Source: Carya illinoinensis (Eukaryota > Streptophyta > Magnoliopsida > Fagales > Juglandaceae). From it: a stretch of DNA of 64,000 nt. Below, piece by piece: positions 1-13,100 of this stretch (position 1 is the first letter of the stretch; every line of letters begins with the position of its first letter). A program made the position numbers and the translations under genes. The notes beneath the pieces were generated by a model. The model was given only the letters and a program-made list of their open reading frames with translations, was not told the DNA's origin and did no database searches. The stretch covers positions 13,568,001 to 13,632,000 of the forward strand of contig NC_056765.1 in NCBI RefSeq assembly GCF_018687715.1, given 5' to 3'.

Positions 1-1130
1 CTTATAATTTCTATTTAAATTAATACAATAACCAAGAATAGACAGACTATTTTTCCTTACATAACACTTATATCAAGCTTCCCAAGTGACAAGGGGTGAA
101 GTCAGCTTGTAGGAGGCTGCAACGGGCCACTCATGGGGTGGCCAACTTCGTGCCGTACAGAGCCGGCTGGTGGTGGCCACCCACTTGGTTTGTGATTTGT
201 TTTTATTATGTCATCTGTTCTTTAATATTATTTCAATTGAAAAAGTGAAAAGATATTGGGATAATATTATTTTAATGTTATCTGGTTTTTATTTTTATTG
301 ACGAGTTTTTAAAGTATCTACATGGATCCTGAATTTATGATCTTATCCTTCACCTGAATGAGAAGAAATAGTCAATTAAGATATAGCCACGAACAGCAGA
401 TGGCTTTATTTCCATAACTTACCCAAGAAAAATACTCACCTTGATCATATCACTCATTTTTCAGATTCATAGACGTTCCTCCTCTGCATTTATGCAACCC
501 TACAAATACAACTCCGAAAAGCCCCTTTTTGGTTCATGTTCAAGTTCTAGCTATGCTCTGCTGTAAATTTCAATTAGTCTATAGCTCTGCTTACGAAAGC
601 GGTAAGACCCAGAGGCAGCATCCTAAGAGGAAATGGCTGGGAAGCAGTCCACATATTTGCCAGATTATAACATTACCATCCATGTTGCCTGCATGAAAGA
701 TGCTCGGGACGCCATGGATTCTACACTATGTAACACTCTAGATGGCAGCCCAAGAATCATTAGTAAACCAAAAACCAGTATGATTCGGCTCTTGCAAAAC
801 CGAGTCATAACAGGATGATCCTGTCCCTAGTTATGTTACTCAAACTCTTAAAAATGTATAATTCTTGTCACCATACAAGAAAATAAGTCATCAATCCAAG
901 ATGAAGTTTAGTGGACACCCACTGACAAAATCAATCCTTATATTCATCACTTTATTTATATGAAGAACATTCCAACCTGATATACATGGTATATACATGT
1001 ATTGCAACACAACTGAATTTCTGTACTTCGGGCGTTGCAAATCACAACAGGCAAGAGAGAAAACGCCAACAGGATCTATACTTCACATGGTATTCCAAGT
1101 GGCCTCTATCTTTTCTCTCTTCCTTTAAGT
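1..1130. other. 3' flank of the CASPL5 gene, no further gene seen
   Basis: This stretch lies downstream of the minus-strand CASPL5 stop codon, and the part next to 1130 probably includes its 3' UTR. A 61-codon open frame at 633-818 matches no family I know. Its composition resembles the surrounding AT-rich DNA, so I do not call it a gene. The segment at 60-180 is more GC-rich than its surroundings but shows no recognisable motif. Confidence 0.4.
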
Positions 1131-4100
1131 TTATCGGGATGCCAATGACCAGAAGTTCAGTAAAAAAGAAGGTAATGCAGCAAACCAACTAATGAAAGCC
1201 AGGCCTGTAGCAGTTTCAAATTCCACACAGTGGTTTTGTGAACAGATATCAAGGTCATTGTCAATAAGCACTGTGATGCCAGCAGATGCACAGGCTGCAG
1301 CAAACATGAGAGTGGATGTGATCTGCAATGCAAAGACATCTTAGACATGTCAGTGATATGACATACTGCGGCACTTTGAGCAGGAAGGTTGACTCACAAG
1401 CCAAAATCTTAACATAATTCATAGGTTCAAAGTCGAAAATATGAAATAAATTTGACATTTATGGTGCACATAATTAAAGGAAATAACTAAGACAGTTCCT
1501 CTATGATATTCATGCAAAAATAGAGTTCATTATCAAGCATATTTCAAGATTCCACAGTACAGGAATGTACATTATTCAGATGTTTTATTACCAATTTGCA
1601 CGAGCTGCTAACTCTGGATCCATCCTTACTAAAAGAGCAGTGTATAAATTTATCTACAAAAAAAATTATCTATCATGTTAAAACATGACTTGCAATGATT
1701 TGGCGTAGTGTCAAGTCATTTGAACTGATTCCAATCAGCAGAAACCTAGACTTCCTACTAGTTCTGAGCCAACTTGGACTAACTACATTATTCAGGCAAG
1801 ATTAATTTCCTTGAGATTGTTTTTCGTGTAAGTAATTAATTTGTTATACAAAAAGGTTCTGCTTTGCGAAGGATACTGAAAGCAATGGAATAGTTGACTT
1901 TTTCCCCTTAAAATAATTTTTTGAGAAAGAAAACTATTTTCAATTCATTAAAAAGACATTACTGAATAACCATAGCATTGCTGGCTAACTAAGCACTTCA
2001 TAAATGACTCATGAAATTTGTGTGCTGCTTATAAATGTCGGTGACAGGAACAGTGAATGCATAAAGCCCGCAGTGATAAATATGGGAAATGTGCAAGTAA
2101 TACATCCAGAGGGGCAGGGAATAATAGTTCAAGGATTAGCCGGAACCATTAAAATAACAAAGCATGAGTAGTGCAGCATGTACTGTAAAGTTACAATCTT
2201 GCTAGAATTACTTGTATCTTACCCCATCACCAACAGCAAAGAAAGTGACAAGTCGATAATTCTGCAAAGAACGCCTCACTAAAAGGGCATAGATGTCTAT
2301 GATGGCTAATGAAAAGCTCCAAAAACACTGCAAGCCAGCAGCCGCAACAAGGTAGCTAGAAAGAAAAATTAAAAAGCATTTCATGTTATGGAACTTTAAA
2401 TAGCAGGACTCCAAGTGGATTGAAAATAACAAATCATTCATCCGACTTCACATTTCTAAGCATATAAGAACTTAGATACAGCAACAAGAAACATATGTAA
2501 AAGAGCTTAAATATATATTTTCATAGACAATGGACAACAAAAGCAACAGAAAACGAGTCTGAGGTGCAAGGAGTATTGTTAGGCCACGTCATTCGGAGAG
2601 GGGCCATAAGCCAAATCCCAAATACTTGGGATAAGTGGGGACGTGAAGAACCAGTGCATGCATGCAGTACGTGAAAAGCAGAAATGGACTGGGTCTTGAA
2701 AGGCGAGAGTTTTACGTGCGAATGGGTTTACGACAGTTACGCATTTTACGTCATCTTTATTTCCGTTAGTGTTGTTCTGTTTTGAGGTCTGTTTTATGCT
2801 CTGTTTTACGTGTGTTTACGTGTTTGAGTTTCGGTTAGTTAGCTGCTAGTTTTTCCTTCATTTTCGGCATGAATGTAAATGGCTTTGCTTATTTAAAGCA
2901 GCCCAGAAATTGTCATGGTTTAATCAGAAAATTTCATTCAATTATTGCGGTTTATTTCTCACCCGAAGAGAAAGCTATTTTACGTTAACATTATCTCAAT
3001 TGTTGAGACCTATCATTGGCCTCAGAGCCAGGTTTTATTATGGGAACCAATAAGGAGCGTATCGAGCAGCTGGAAGCGGGACTTGATGGAGTGCAAGAGG
3101 GGTTACACAAGATGGAGCTCGGCATGGCTGACCGGCTTCGTCATGTGGAAGAAACTCTCAACCGTCTCTCCGATGTTTTGCTAGCAAACCAAGAGAATCC
3201 CATCCATGGGCACCATCACCGGGGAAGGCAACGATGGAGGACGGCTGGTTGTATCATCTAAAACAGCAAAACTTGAATTTCCTCGATTTTCAGGAGATGA
3301 TCCGACGGAATGGTTCAACCGTGTGAACCAATTTTTTGAGTTCCAGAATACTCCCGAAGCCCAGAGAGTTTCTTTGGCCTCCTACCATTTGGAAGGAGAG
3401 GCCAACCAATGGTGACAGTGGATACGTAGGACATTCCAGGAAGATGGGCGCGTGCTGTCATGGATGAATTTTGAGGATGAACTCTGGGCTCGCTTCGGGC
3501 CTTCGGATTGCGAGGATTTCGATGAAGCACTTTCACGGGTTAGACAGGTTGGTTCCTTGCGTGAGTACCAGAAGGAATTTGAACGCTTGGGCAATCGAGT
3601 TAGAGGCTGGACGCAAAGAGCTCTTGTAGGAACTTTTATGGGTGGCTTAAAGACGGAGATCTCGGATGGTATACGGATGTTTAAGCCCCAGACATTAAGA
3701 GAAGCAATCAGTTTAGCACGAATGAAGGATGATCAATTGGCTAGACAAAGGAGGTTTGTAAGACCTGCACCACCAACGCGAGCTCCCCTAGCTCTTCCCC
3801 CTACTACTCGAGCAACAACACCAAACCCTGCTGTTCCCGTGAGACATCTTAGTTGGGAAGAAATGCAGCGGAGAAGGGCCCAAAATTTATGCTTTAATTG
3901 TAATGACCGTTTTACTGTAGGACACAAGTGTCAGGGCCCACGAATACTCATGTTGGAGAACTGCATGGATAACGGCAACCTGTTATGCGATGATGTCACC
4001 GAAGAACAACCAGTTGAAGAGAATTTCAAAGGGCCTCCTGAACCAGAAATTACGTTGCATGCACTTACGGGATGGACAGCTCCCAAAACCATGCGAATCA

Positions 4101-7100
4101 CAGCCAAAATCTGCGCCCACGACGTCATCGTATTAATCGACAGCGGATCGACTCACAATTTCATTAGTGAGCGTATGGCCAATCTGCTGCGTCTACCCGT
4201 AGTCCCTACGGAAACTTTCACAGTCCGAGTTGCTAATGGAGAAAATCTCAAATGTCAAGGGAGGTTTGAGGAGGTACAAATCAATTTACACGGCACCATT
4301 TTTTCATTAACTCTGTATTCCTTACCTCTCTCAGGGATAGACGTGGTATTGGGAATTCAATGGCTTGAAACTCTTGGTTCTGTGGAGTGTGATTGGAGGA
4401 AATTAACCATGGAATTCACGTGGAAAAACCAGACCAAGAAATTGGTGGGCATAGACGGACAAAATATCCAAGCGGCATCAATCGAAGAGATAACTAAGGG
4501 GATTCGTCCCAGCCATGCTCTGTTTGCTGTGTGCCTACAGGTTGCCCAAACGGAACTTCCACAGAATATTCATCCAAGCTTGTGTGAGTTATTGCAGGAA
4601 TTTTCAGATTTGTTCATTGAGCCTTCAAGCTTACCACCAACACGAGAGGTTGACCACGGTATTGCCCTCAAGGAAGGAACCGAACCGGTTAACGTTCGGC
4701 CTTACAGATATGCACACTATCAAAAGAACGAGATCAAGAAGCAGGTCCAAGATATGCTGCAATCCGGACTTGTGCGACCCAGCACTAGTCCCTTCCCGTC
4801 TCCTGTATTGCTAGTAAAAAAGAAAGAAGGAAACTGGCGATTTTGTACAGATTATCGCGCGCTCAATGCCGCAACCATTAAAGACCGATTTCCGATTCCC
4901 ATAGTGGACGACATGTTGGATGAACTCTACGGTGCTTCTTATTTTACCAAGCTGGATCTGAGGGCGAGATACCATCAGGTACGAGTTAAACCAAGTGATA
5001 TTCATAAAACTACTTTTCGAACGCATAATGGACATTACGAATACTTGGTTATGCCCTTCGGATTATGTAATGCACTGATTGAGCTGAAATATTGTATATT
5101 TTAGCTATTTAAAATCAATGTATTTTAAATTCATCATGACATTATTATTGGTTTTAAATGGAAAAATGGTTAAAATGAATAAATCAAGGTTGTGATTTTA
5201 ATTGATTAAAAGCATGAATTTCTGCTTGAATTCTACCAACTATTGATTACTGTGCATTCTAGTCCATAATTTTTCTTGCTTTCCATTATCATTTGCATTT
5301 GTACCATTGTTTTTCTTGTTCTTCATGTTCATAAAGTTTCTTGGGCTATCTTTCCATCTTTTGGGTTCAATTCATGAACCTCAAAAGATAGAAGCACTTC
5401 TTGCCATCTTTGAATGGAAGTTGCTCAAGCTAATTTTTCATTTGTGTTATTTTGTTGTTAAGTGTTTTCTTTTTTTTTAATCTCCATCTCCATTTTTCAT
5501 GCATACCATGGTTAATTATGTTCATGCCTTGTTCATACTTTGTCTTAAGCTTTCCCACCATTTAAACAATCCCAACTCCATCTAACCTCATACACGGCTA
5601 CACCAATCATCCCACAAATCCACCAACTCATTTCCAACCCACCTAAATTATACATTAATTGGGAGGCTGCTTGTTTGGCTTAACTTACATCGGTTGGTGC
5701 AGCTAAATTAGTGTGAAGAACATGTGATGGATTGGTGCAATCAAAGGCTGCTGCTGTCCACCGAAATGAAGGAAGAAGTTGGTGCAATCAAAGGCTGCTG
5801 CTGTCCACCGAAATGAGAAGAAAATATAGAGAAACATGTGCTGAAATTAAAGTGCATGATATGCTGATTTTTCTGGGGTTGAAAGCTGGAATAATTTAAT
5901 TGGTTGGGATTTGTTTTGGTTGATTGTAAAGGGAAGTAGTCGGCTATTTGTGAAATCATTGAGGAGAGTCGGCTGCTTATGATATGAAAAGTCAGTGCAT
6001 GATTAAGTGGGGGATAGAGAGAAGTTGAGGTCGGTTGAAGAGAGGGAGAGAGAGACGTGTAGGGAGTGAGAATTGAGTAAAAGGTGCAGGCGAGATTGAG
6101 TGAAAGAATTTTCTGTCGATGGGTGTTTGTATTTTGCTGAAATATAAAGTCGGTGAGAGGCATTCTTCAAGTCAAAGGGCAATTTTCAGAAATAGAGAGA
6201 GACGTGTGAATGAAGTATTGTGTGCTGAAATTGAAAACAAAAAGATTGAAGAAGTCGGCTGGGAGGCAATGAAAAAACCGTGTATGAATTTGCAAGAAGT
6301 TAGGCATGAAGTTAGTCAACAAGTTAGGCATGAAGTTAGTCAACAAGTTAGGCATGAAGACTTAGTTGTTTGGTTTGAATTAATAAACCATTTGAATAAA
6401 ATAAGAGAGGAGGAATGCAATGCAAGACACGGCAATTAAAGAGGAATGCAAGTGGCCGAAATTGAGGTGTGAATGCAAGAATGAAGTGTGAAACCAATTG
6501 AGGTGTGAATGCAAATTGAGTGTGAATGCAAGATTGAAGTGTGAAACCAATTAAATGAGAGATGAACTAGCCAAGATGTTCGGCTATAAAATGGGTGCAG
6601 TCCGAAGCTTACAAGGGAACAACTAGGACAACTCAAACTTAGACAAACACAACTCAACACACACAATTTTCTGCTATGTACTTGAAAGAATTAGCTCCTT
6701 TTTGTTTTAAGAAATTTTGTTTCTCCTTTTAGTTTCAAAACTTTGTTGTTTTAGCATTTTTATTAAGTGTATTAAGATTTGTTCTAGACTTTTATTTCAT
6801 TAAGAGTAATACCTTAATATTAAGTGTGCTAGTTTGTTTCATTACTAGTTTATTTCATGTAACAAAAAGAAATTGTTTTAGAAGTTTTAATCAAGTGTGC
6901 TATTTTGTTTCATAAAGAATTGTTTTAGAAGTTCTAATTAATTGTGTTACCTTAATTTATTGCAAGAAAGGTTTGGTTTTAAGCTTTTGTTTTTGTTTTT
7001 GATTTTTCTGAACATCATACGTGGAGAGCAGAGGAATTGTTATAGAGTTTTTATTAAAGGTTTAGAGATTAATTTTCAAGAGTGATACGTGAGAAATTGT

Positions 7101-10100
7101 TCCTTATTGTTTCGAATTTCAATTGAATAGTGAAAGGAAGTTTTCGTTTAGACTTTTCGTTCCCTATTTTATTTAACTTCAGTTTAAAGTTTATAGAATA
7201 CTTTTGAGTTTCTGTTTACTTATTTCGTGTTATTTATTTTTCTTACTTCTTTAAGTTTTCATTTAATAGTGATTACAACTGTTATGTGTTATTTTGAGAA
7301 TTCGTGATTTAATTACAAAGATAAATTCTAGAATCTTGATTTTGGGCATTTTAAATTTTCCGTTCATGTTTTGTCAATTACTTTCTAATTTAGTTTAATA
7401 CTTAATTTAGTTTTATTAATTTCTGAGTTTAATTTATTAGTCCTTTACATTCCAATCCAACAAACAAAAAAATCAAAAGACATGAATCTAGTCCATGACT
7501 AGTACCCTTTTCCATCCATTGTATATACCATCATTTTATTTTCTCTTTGTGAAGTTTTTCACATTTTTTCAACGAGTTTAATTTTAAGCAACTTTCCCTG
7601 AGGAGACGATCTAGGAATTTATTCCTAATTATTACACGACATCCTCCTGCACTTGGGATAACATTAGTGCTACTCATTTTTGAGTGAGTCAAGTTTTTGG
7701 CGCCGTTGCCGGGGAATAAGTTGTCTAACTTAAATTTAAACTTGTTATTTTATTTTATTTTTCTTTACCATATTATCTCTGGTTACTCATCTCATTTGCA
7801 TCAACCACTCATCTCTACCATATTAGATTGATGTTTCATGTCATGGGTAAGAGACACTTCAAATAGGTTGCTTAGAGTCACATCGAGTGTTGAGAGTAGT
7901 ATACACAGCTTGGAGATCGATAGCTCGTCTGTCTTTTCTTTGAGTGAGCCAGGTGACGAAATTGAAATTGAATCGGAAAACATGGCTGTACCTGCACCAC
8001 GCACTCTTAAGGACTATTTGCAACCCACTCGTACCACTACACCTTCATGTATAATTTTACCTGAAAATGCACCTAATTTCTCTATCAAGCATGGCATGAT
8101 GTCAGTGATACCTCAGTTCCACGGGATGGATTCTGAGAGTCCTTACCAGCACTTGACAGATTTTGAGCTGGCTTGTGCTACTTTTATCACTAGGGCTGTT
8201 ACTGATGAATTCATTAGACTTCGTTTATTTCCTTTTTCTTTAAAGGATAAAGCGAAAATATGGTTTAACTCTTTGAGGCCTAATTCCATTTCTAGTTGGT
8301 CTGACATGCAGCGTGAATTCTTATAGAAATTTTTTCCTTTTCAGAGAACTCAATTTTTGCAGGAGCAGATCAGCCAGTTCAATCAGAGACCTGATGAGAC
8401 TTTTCAGGCCAGTTGGGAAAAATTTAAGGATTTGGTGAACATTTGTCCACATCATAGTTTTGAATCCTAGAGGCTGGTGAGCTATTTTTATACTGGTCTC
8501 ACTCCGGAATACAAGCAATTTGTTCAGACAATGTGCAATGGGGAGTTCTTCAGCAAAGAACCTGATGAAGCATTATCATTTTTCGACTACCTTGCTGAGA
8601 GAGCACAACAATGGAACACTCGTACTGATCGAGTTCCATTAACAGCACAGCCAATGAGGGCTATTTCTGGAGGGGGCAGATATGAGCTCAAAGGAGACAC
8701 GGATGTTCAAGCCCGAATAACTGCATTGACTAGAAGAATGGAGGTCATGGAAATGGAAAAGGTAAAGGCTGCGAAAGTAGCAGAGGCATGTTTTATATGT
8801 GCTGATTCAAACCATAAGACCCAAGACTGCCCAATTATGCCAGTATTTCAAGAAGGTGGGTCTGAGCCAATACAATCAACTAACTGGGTTAATCGAGCAC
8901 AGAATCAGCCTTTCTCCAACACATATAATCTGGGGTGGAGAAATCACCCAAATTTCTCATGGAGAAATGATCAGCCTGGTCGGTCCCCACCACCTCAGCA
9001 GCAGCCATTTAATCAAGGTGCTCCTCAGCACCCATATCCGCCATATCAAAATCCTCAGAGCTATCCTTATGTAGCTCCTCCTGGATTTCAGCCTTATGTA
9101 GCTGCACAAGGTCCTCAGCCTTCATCATCTGCCAAGAAGACTCTAGATGACAGTATGGCACAGATGGCCAATACACTTCAGCAATTCATGCAGATTCAGG
9201 CCACCACAAATAATCAAAATACTCAGGCCATAAATGAGTTGCGTGGCACTGTTAATAAGATGAGCACAACCTTGAGCACCCTAGAGAAAGGGAAATTTCC
9301 TGCACAACCTCAACCTAATCCTCAAGTATACAGACAACAACAACATCAAGTGCATAATGTCTCAGGAGACGTTATTGAGATAGCAAAAGCTGTTCTTACT
9401 TTGAGAAGTGGGAAGGAAGTTTCCCGACATGAGATGACCATAGACACAGAGGTAATTGCTCCTACGCCTAAAGATGCAGCAGAGACAGATGAAGCTGAAA
9501 AAGAGCCAGAGGTAGCAAAACCAGAACTGAAGAAGCCTGTGAGTGCAGATGCTGAAACTAGTAAGGGATACCAACCTGTGGTACCCTATCCTCAGAGATT
9601 GGCAGCTGGCAAAAAGAACAAGTATCACACGGAAATTCAAGAGATTTTTAAGCAAGTGAAAATTAATATTCCACTCTTGGATGCCATACAACAAGTACCT
9701 TCATATGCAAAATTTTTGAAGGACTTGTGCACGGTGAAGAGGAAGCTGAATGTGAAGAAGAAAGCTTTCCTAACAGAGCAAGTTAGTTCATTAATATTGA
9801 GCGAGACTCCTCAGAAGTTTGGAGATCCCAGCTCTCCCAATCCAAAAACTTGACTCACTCAAAAATGAGTAGCACTAATGCTATCCCAAGTGCAGGAGGA
9901 TGTCGTGTAATAATTAGGAATAAATTCCTAAATCGTCTCCTCAGGGAAAGTTGTTTAAAATTAAACTCGTTGAAAAGATGTGAAAAACTTCACAAAGAGA
10001 AAATAAAATGATGGTATATACAATGGATGGAAAAGGGTATTAGTCATGGACTAGATTCATGTCTTTTGATTTTTTTGTTTGTTGGATTGGAATGTAAAGG

Positions 10101-13100
10101 ACTAATAAATTAAACTCAGAAATTAATAAAACTAAATTAAGCATTAAACTAAATTAGAAAGTAATTGACAAAACATGAACGGAAAATTTAAAATGCCCAA
10201 AACCAAGATTCTAGAATTCATCTTTGTAATTAAATCACGAATTCTCAAAATAACACATAACAGTTGTAATCACTATTAAATGAAAACTTAAAGAAGTAAG
10301 AAAAATAAATAACACGAAATAAGTAAACAGAAACTCAAAAGTATTCTATAAACTTTAAACTGAAATTAAATAAAATAGGGAACGAAAAGTCTAAACGAAA
10401 ACTTCCTTTCACTATTCAATTGAAATTCGAAACAAAAAGGAACAATTTCTCACGTATCACTCTTGAAAATTAATCTCTAAACCTTTAATAAAAACTCTAT
10501 AACAATTCCTTTGCTCTCCACGTATGATGTTCAGAAAAATCAAAAATAAAAACAAAAGCTTAAAACCAAACCTTTCTTGCAATAAATTAAGGTAACACAA
10601 TTAATTAGAACTTCTAAAATAATTCTTTATGAAACAAAATAGCACACTTGATTAAAACTTCTAAAACAATTTCTTTTTGTTACATGAAATAAACTAGTAA
10701 TGAAACAAACTAGCACACTTAATATTAGTATTACTCTTAATGAAATAAAAGTCTAGAACAAATCTTAATACACTTAATAAAAATGCTAAAACAACAAAGT
10801 TTTGAAACTAAAAGGAGAAACAAAATTTCTTAAAACAAAAAGGAGCTAATTCTTTCAAGTACATAGCAGAAAATTGTGTGTGTTGAGTTGTGTTTGTCTA
10901 AGTTTGAGTTGTCCTAGTTGTTCCCTTGTAAGCTTCGGACTGCACCCATTTTATAGCCGAACATCTTGGCTAGTTCATCTCTCATTTAATTGGTTTCACA
11001 CTTCAATCTTGCATTCACACTCAATTTGCATTCACACCTCAATTGGTTTCACACTTCATTCTTGCATTCACACCTCAATTTCGGCCACTTGCATTCCTCT
11101 TTAATTGCCGTGTCTTGCATTGCATTCCTCCTTTCTCATTTTATTCAATTGGTTTATTAATTCAAACCAAACAACCAAGTCTTCATGCCTAACTTGTTGA
11201 CTAACTTCATGCCTAACTTGTTAACTAACTTCATGCCTAACTTCTTGCAAATTCATACACGGTTTCTTCATTGCCTCCCAGCCGACTTCTTCAATCTTTT
11301 TGTTTTCAATTTCAGCACACAATACTTCATTCACACGTCTCTCTCTATTTCTGGAAATTGCCCTTTGACTTGAAGAATGCCTCTCACCGACTTTATATTT
11401 CAGCAAAATACAAACACCCATCGACAGAAAATTCTTTCACTCAATCTCGCCTGCACCTTTTACTCAATTCTCACTCCCTACACGTCTCTCTCTCCCTCTC
11501 TTCAACCGACCTCAACTTCTCTCTATCCCCCACTTAATCATGCACTGACTTTTCATATCATAAGCAGCCGACTCTCCTCAATGATTTCACAAATAGCCGA
11601 CTACTTCCCTTTACAATCAACCAAAACAAATCCCAACCAATTAAATTATTCCAGCATTCAACCCCAGAAAAATCAGCACATCATGCACTTTAATTTCAGC
11701 ACATGTTTCTCTATATTTTCTTCTCATTTTGGTGGACAGCAGCAGCCTTTGATTGCACCAACTTCTTCCTTCATTTCGGTGGACAGCAGCAGCCTTTGAT
11801 TGCACCAATCCATCACATGTTCCTCACACTAATTTAGCTGCACCAACCGATGTAAGTTAAGCCAAACAAGCAGCCTCCCAATTAATGTATAATTTAGGTG
11901 GGTTGGAAATGAGTTGGTGGATTTGTGGGGTGATTGGTGTAGCCGTGTATGAGGTTAGATAGAGTTGGGATTGTTTAAATGGTGGGAAAGCTTAAGACAA
12001 AGTATGAACAAGGCATGAACATAATTAACCATGGTATGCATGAAAAATGGAGATGGAGATTAAAAAAAAAGAAAACACTTAACAACAAAATAACACAAAT
12101 GAAAAATTAGCTTGAGCAACTTCCATTCAAAGATGGCAAGAAGTGCTTCTATCTTTTGAGGTTCATGAATTGAACCCAAAAGATGGAAAGATAGCCCAAG
12201 AAACTTTATGAACATGAAGAACAAGAAAAACAATGGTACAAATGCAAATGATAATGGAAAGCAAGAAAAATTATGGACTAGAATGCACAGTAATCAATAG
12301 TTGGTAGAATTCAAGCAGAAATTCATGCTTTTAATCAATTAAAATCACAATTTTGATTTATTCATTTTAATCATTTTTCCATTTAAAACCAATAATAATG
12401 TCATGATGAATTTAAAATACATTGGTTTTAAATAGTTAAAATATACAATATTTCAGCTCAATCACACCCCCAACTAGCTTTTTGCTAATTCGTGAGCAAA
12501 ATAGTGAAAATTAATTGAGATGAATATTGTATAAAAATCGAAATCCAAACAAAAACAATCGAACCCAATTCTGAATTCTCACAAAAGTGGCATGTTACTA
12601 CTCAACCCCCAAGGGTTATACCCACCAAGACTATCTCAACAATATTTCACATAGAATTAAGGCAAACATCTCAAGACTCAAATGTGTGTGTGGAGCTAAA
12701 TTGGTTGTGTTCCTCATTACTAACCATGATTTGTCATAGGATTTTTCAACCTTAAGATTTAATCATTGCTGATTTTAACTACCTCAAAGCCCAAGGGACT
12801 AGCAGTTTTCACGCCAGCTCTGTTTTTAAAGGTTGGATACTCAACCCCCAAAGTCTTGGATAACTATTTCTAGCCCTTTTTATTTAGGAAAGTTCACTAA
12901 GTTGCCTTTATTCATTTTCTCTCTCTTTTTTTATTTTTTTTTTCAATCCTTTTTTTTTTCTTTTTTTTTCTTTTCTTTTTTCTTTTTGGCATGGCTCGGT
13001 AGTCCTGCAGTTTACTTCTCCAGTATTAAATCAATGAATGGTAAATAAGGAACACTACAAGCGTAAGCATGTGCAAAATGTCCTTCAAACTTTGCCTTTC

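Noticed and set aside
633..818. 61-codon frame as a small gene
   Set aside because: No family match, no supporting context; lies in the 3' flank of CASPL5.
5741..6163. 140-codon minus-strand frame, with an almost identical plus-strand frame at 11377-11799
   Set aside because: The two are the same LTR DNA in inverted arms; low-complexity, no family resemblance.
9841..9860. Integrase-made (autointegration) joint between LTR terminus and gag
   Set aside because: The inverted arm continues past the LTR end through the linker and TGG, so the joint is not at an LTR terminus.
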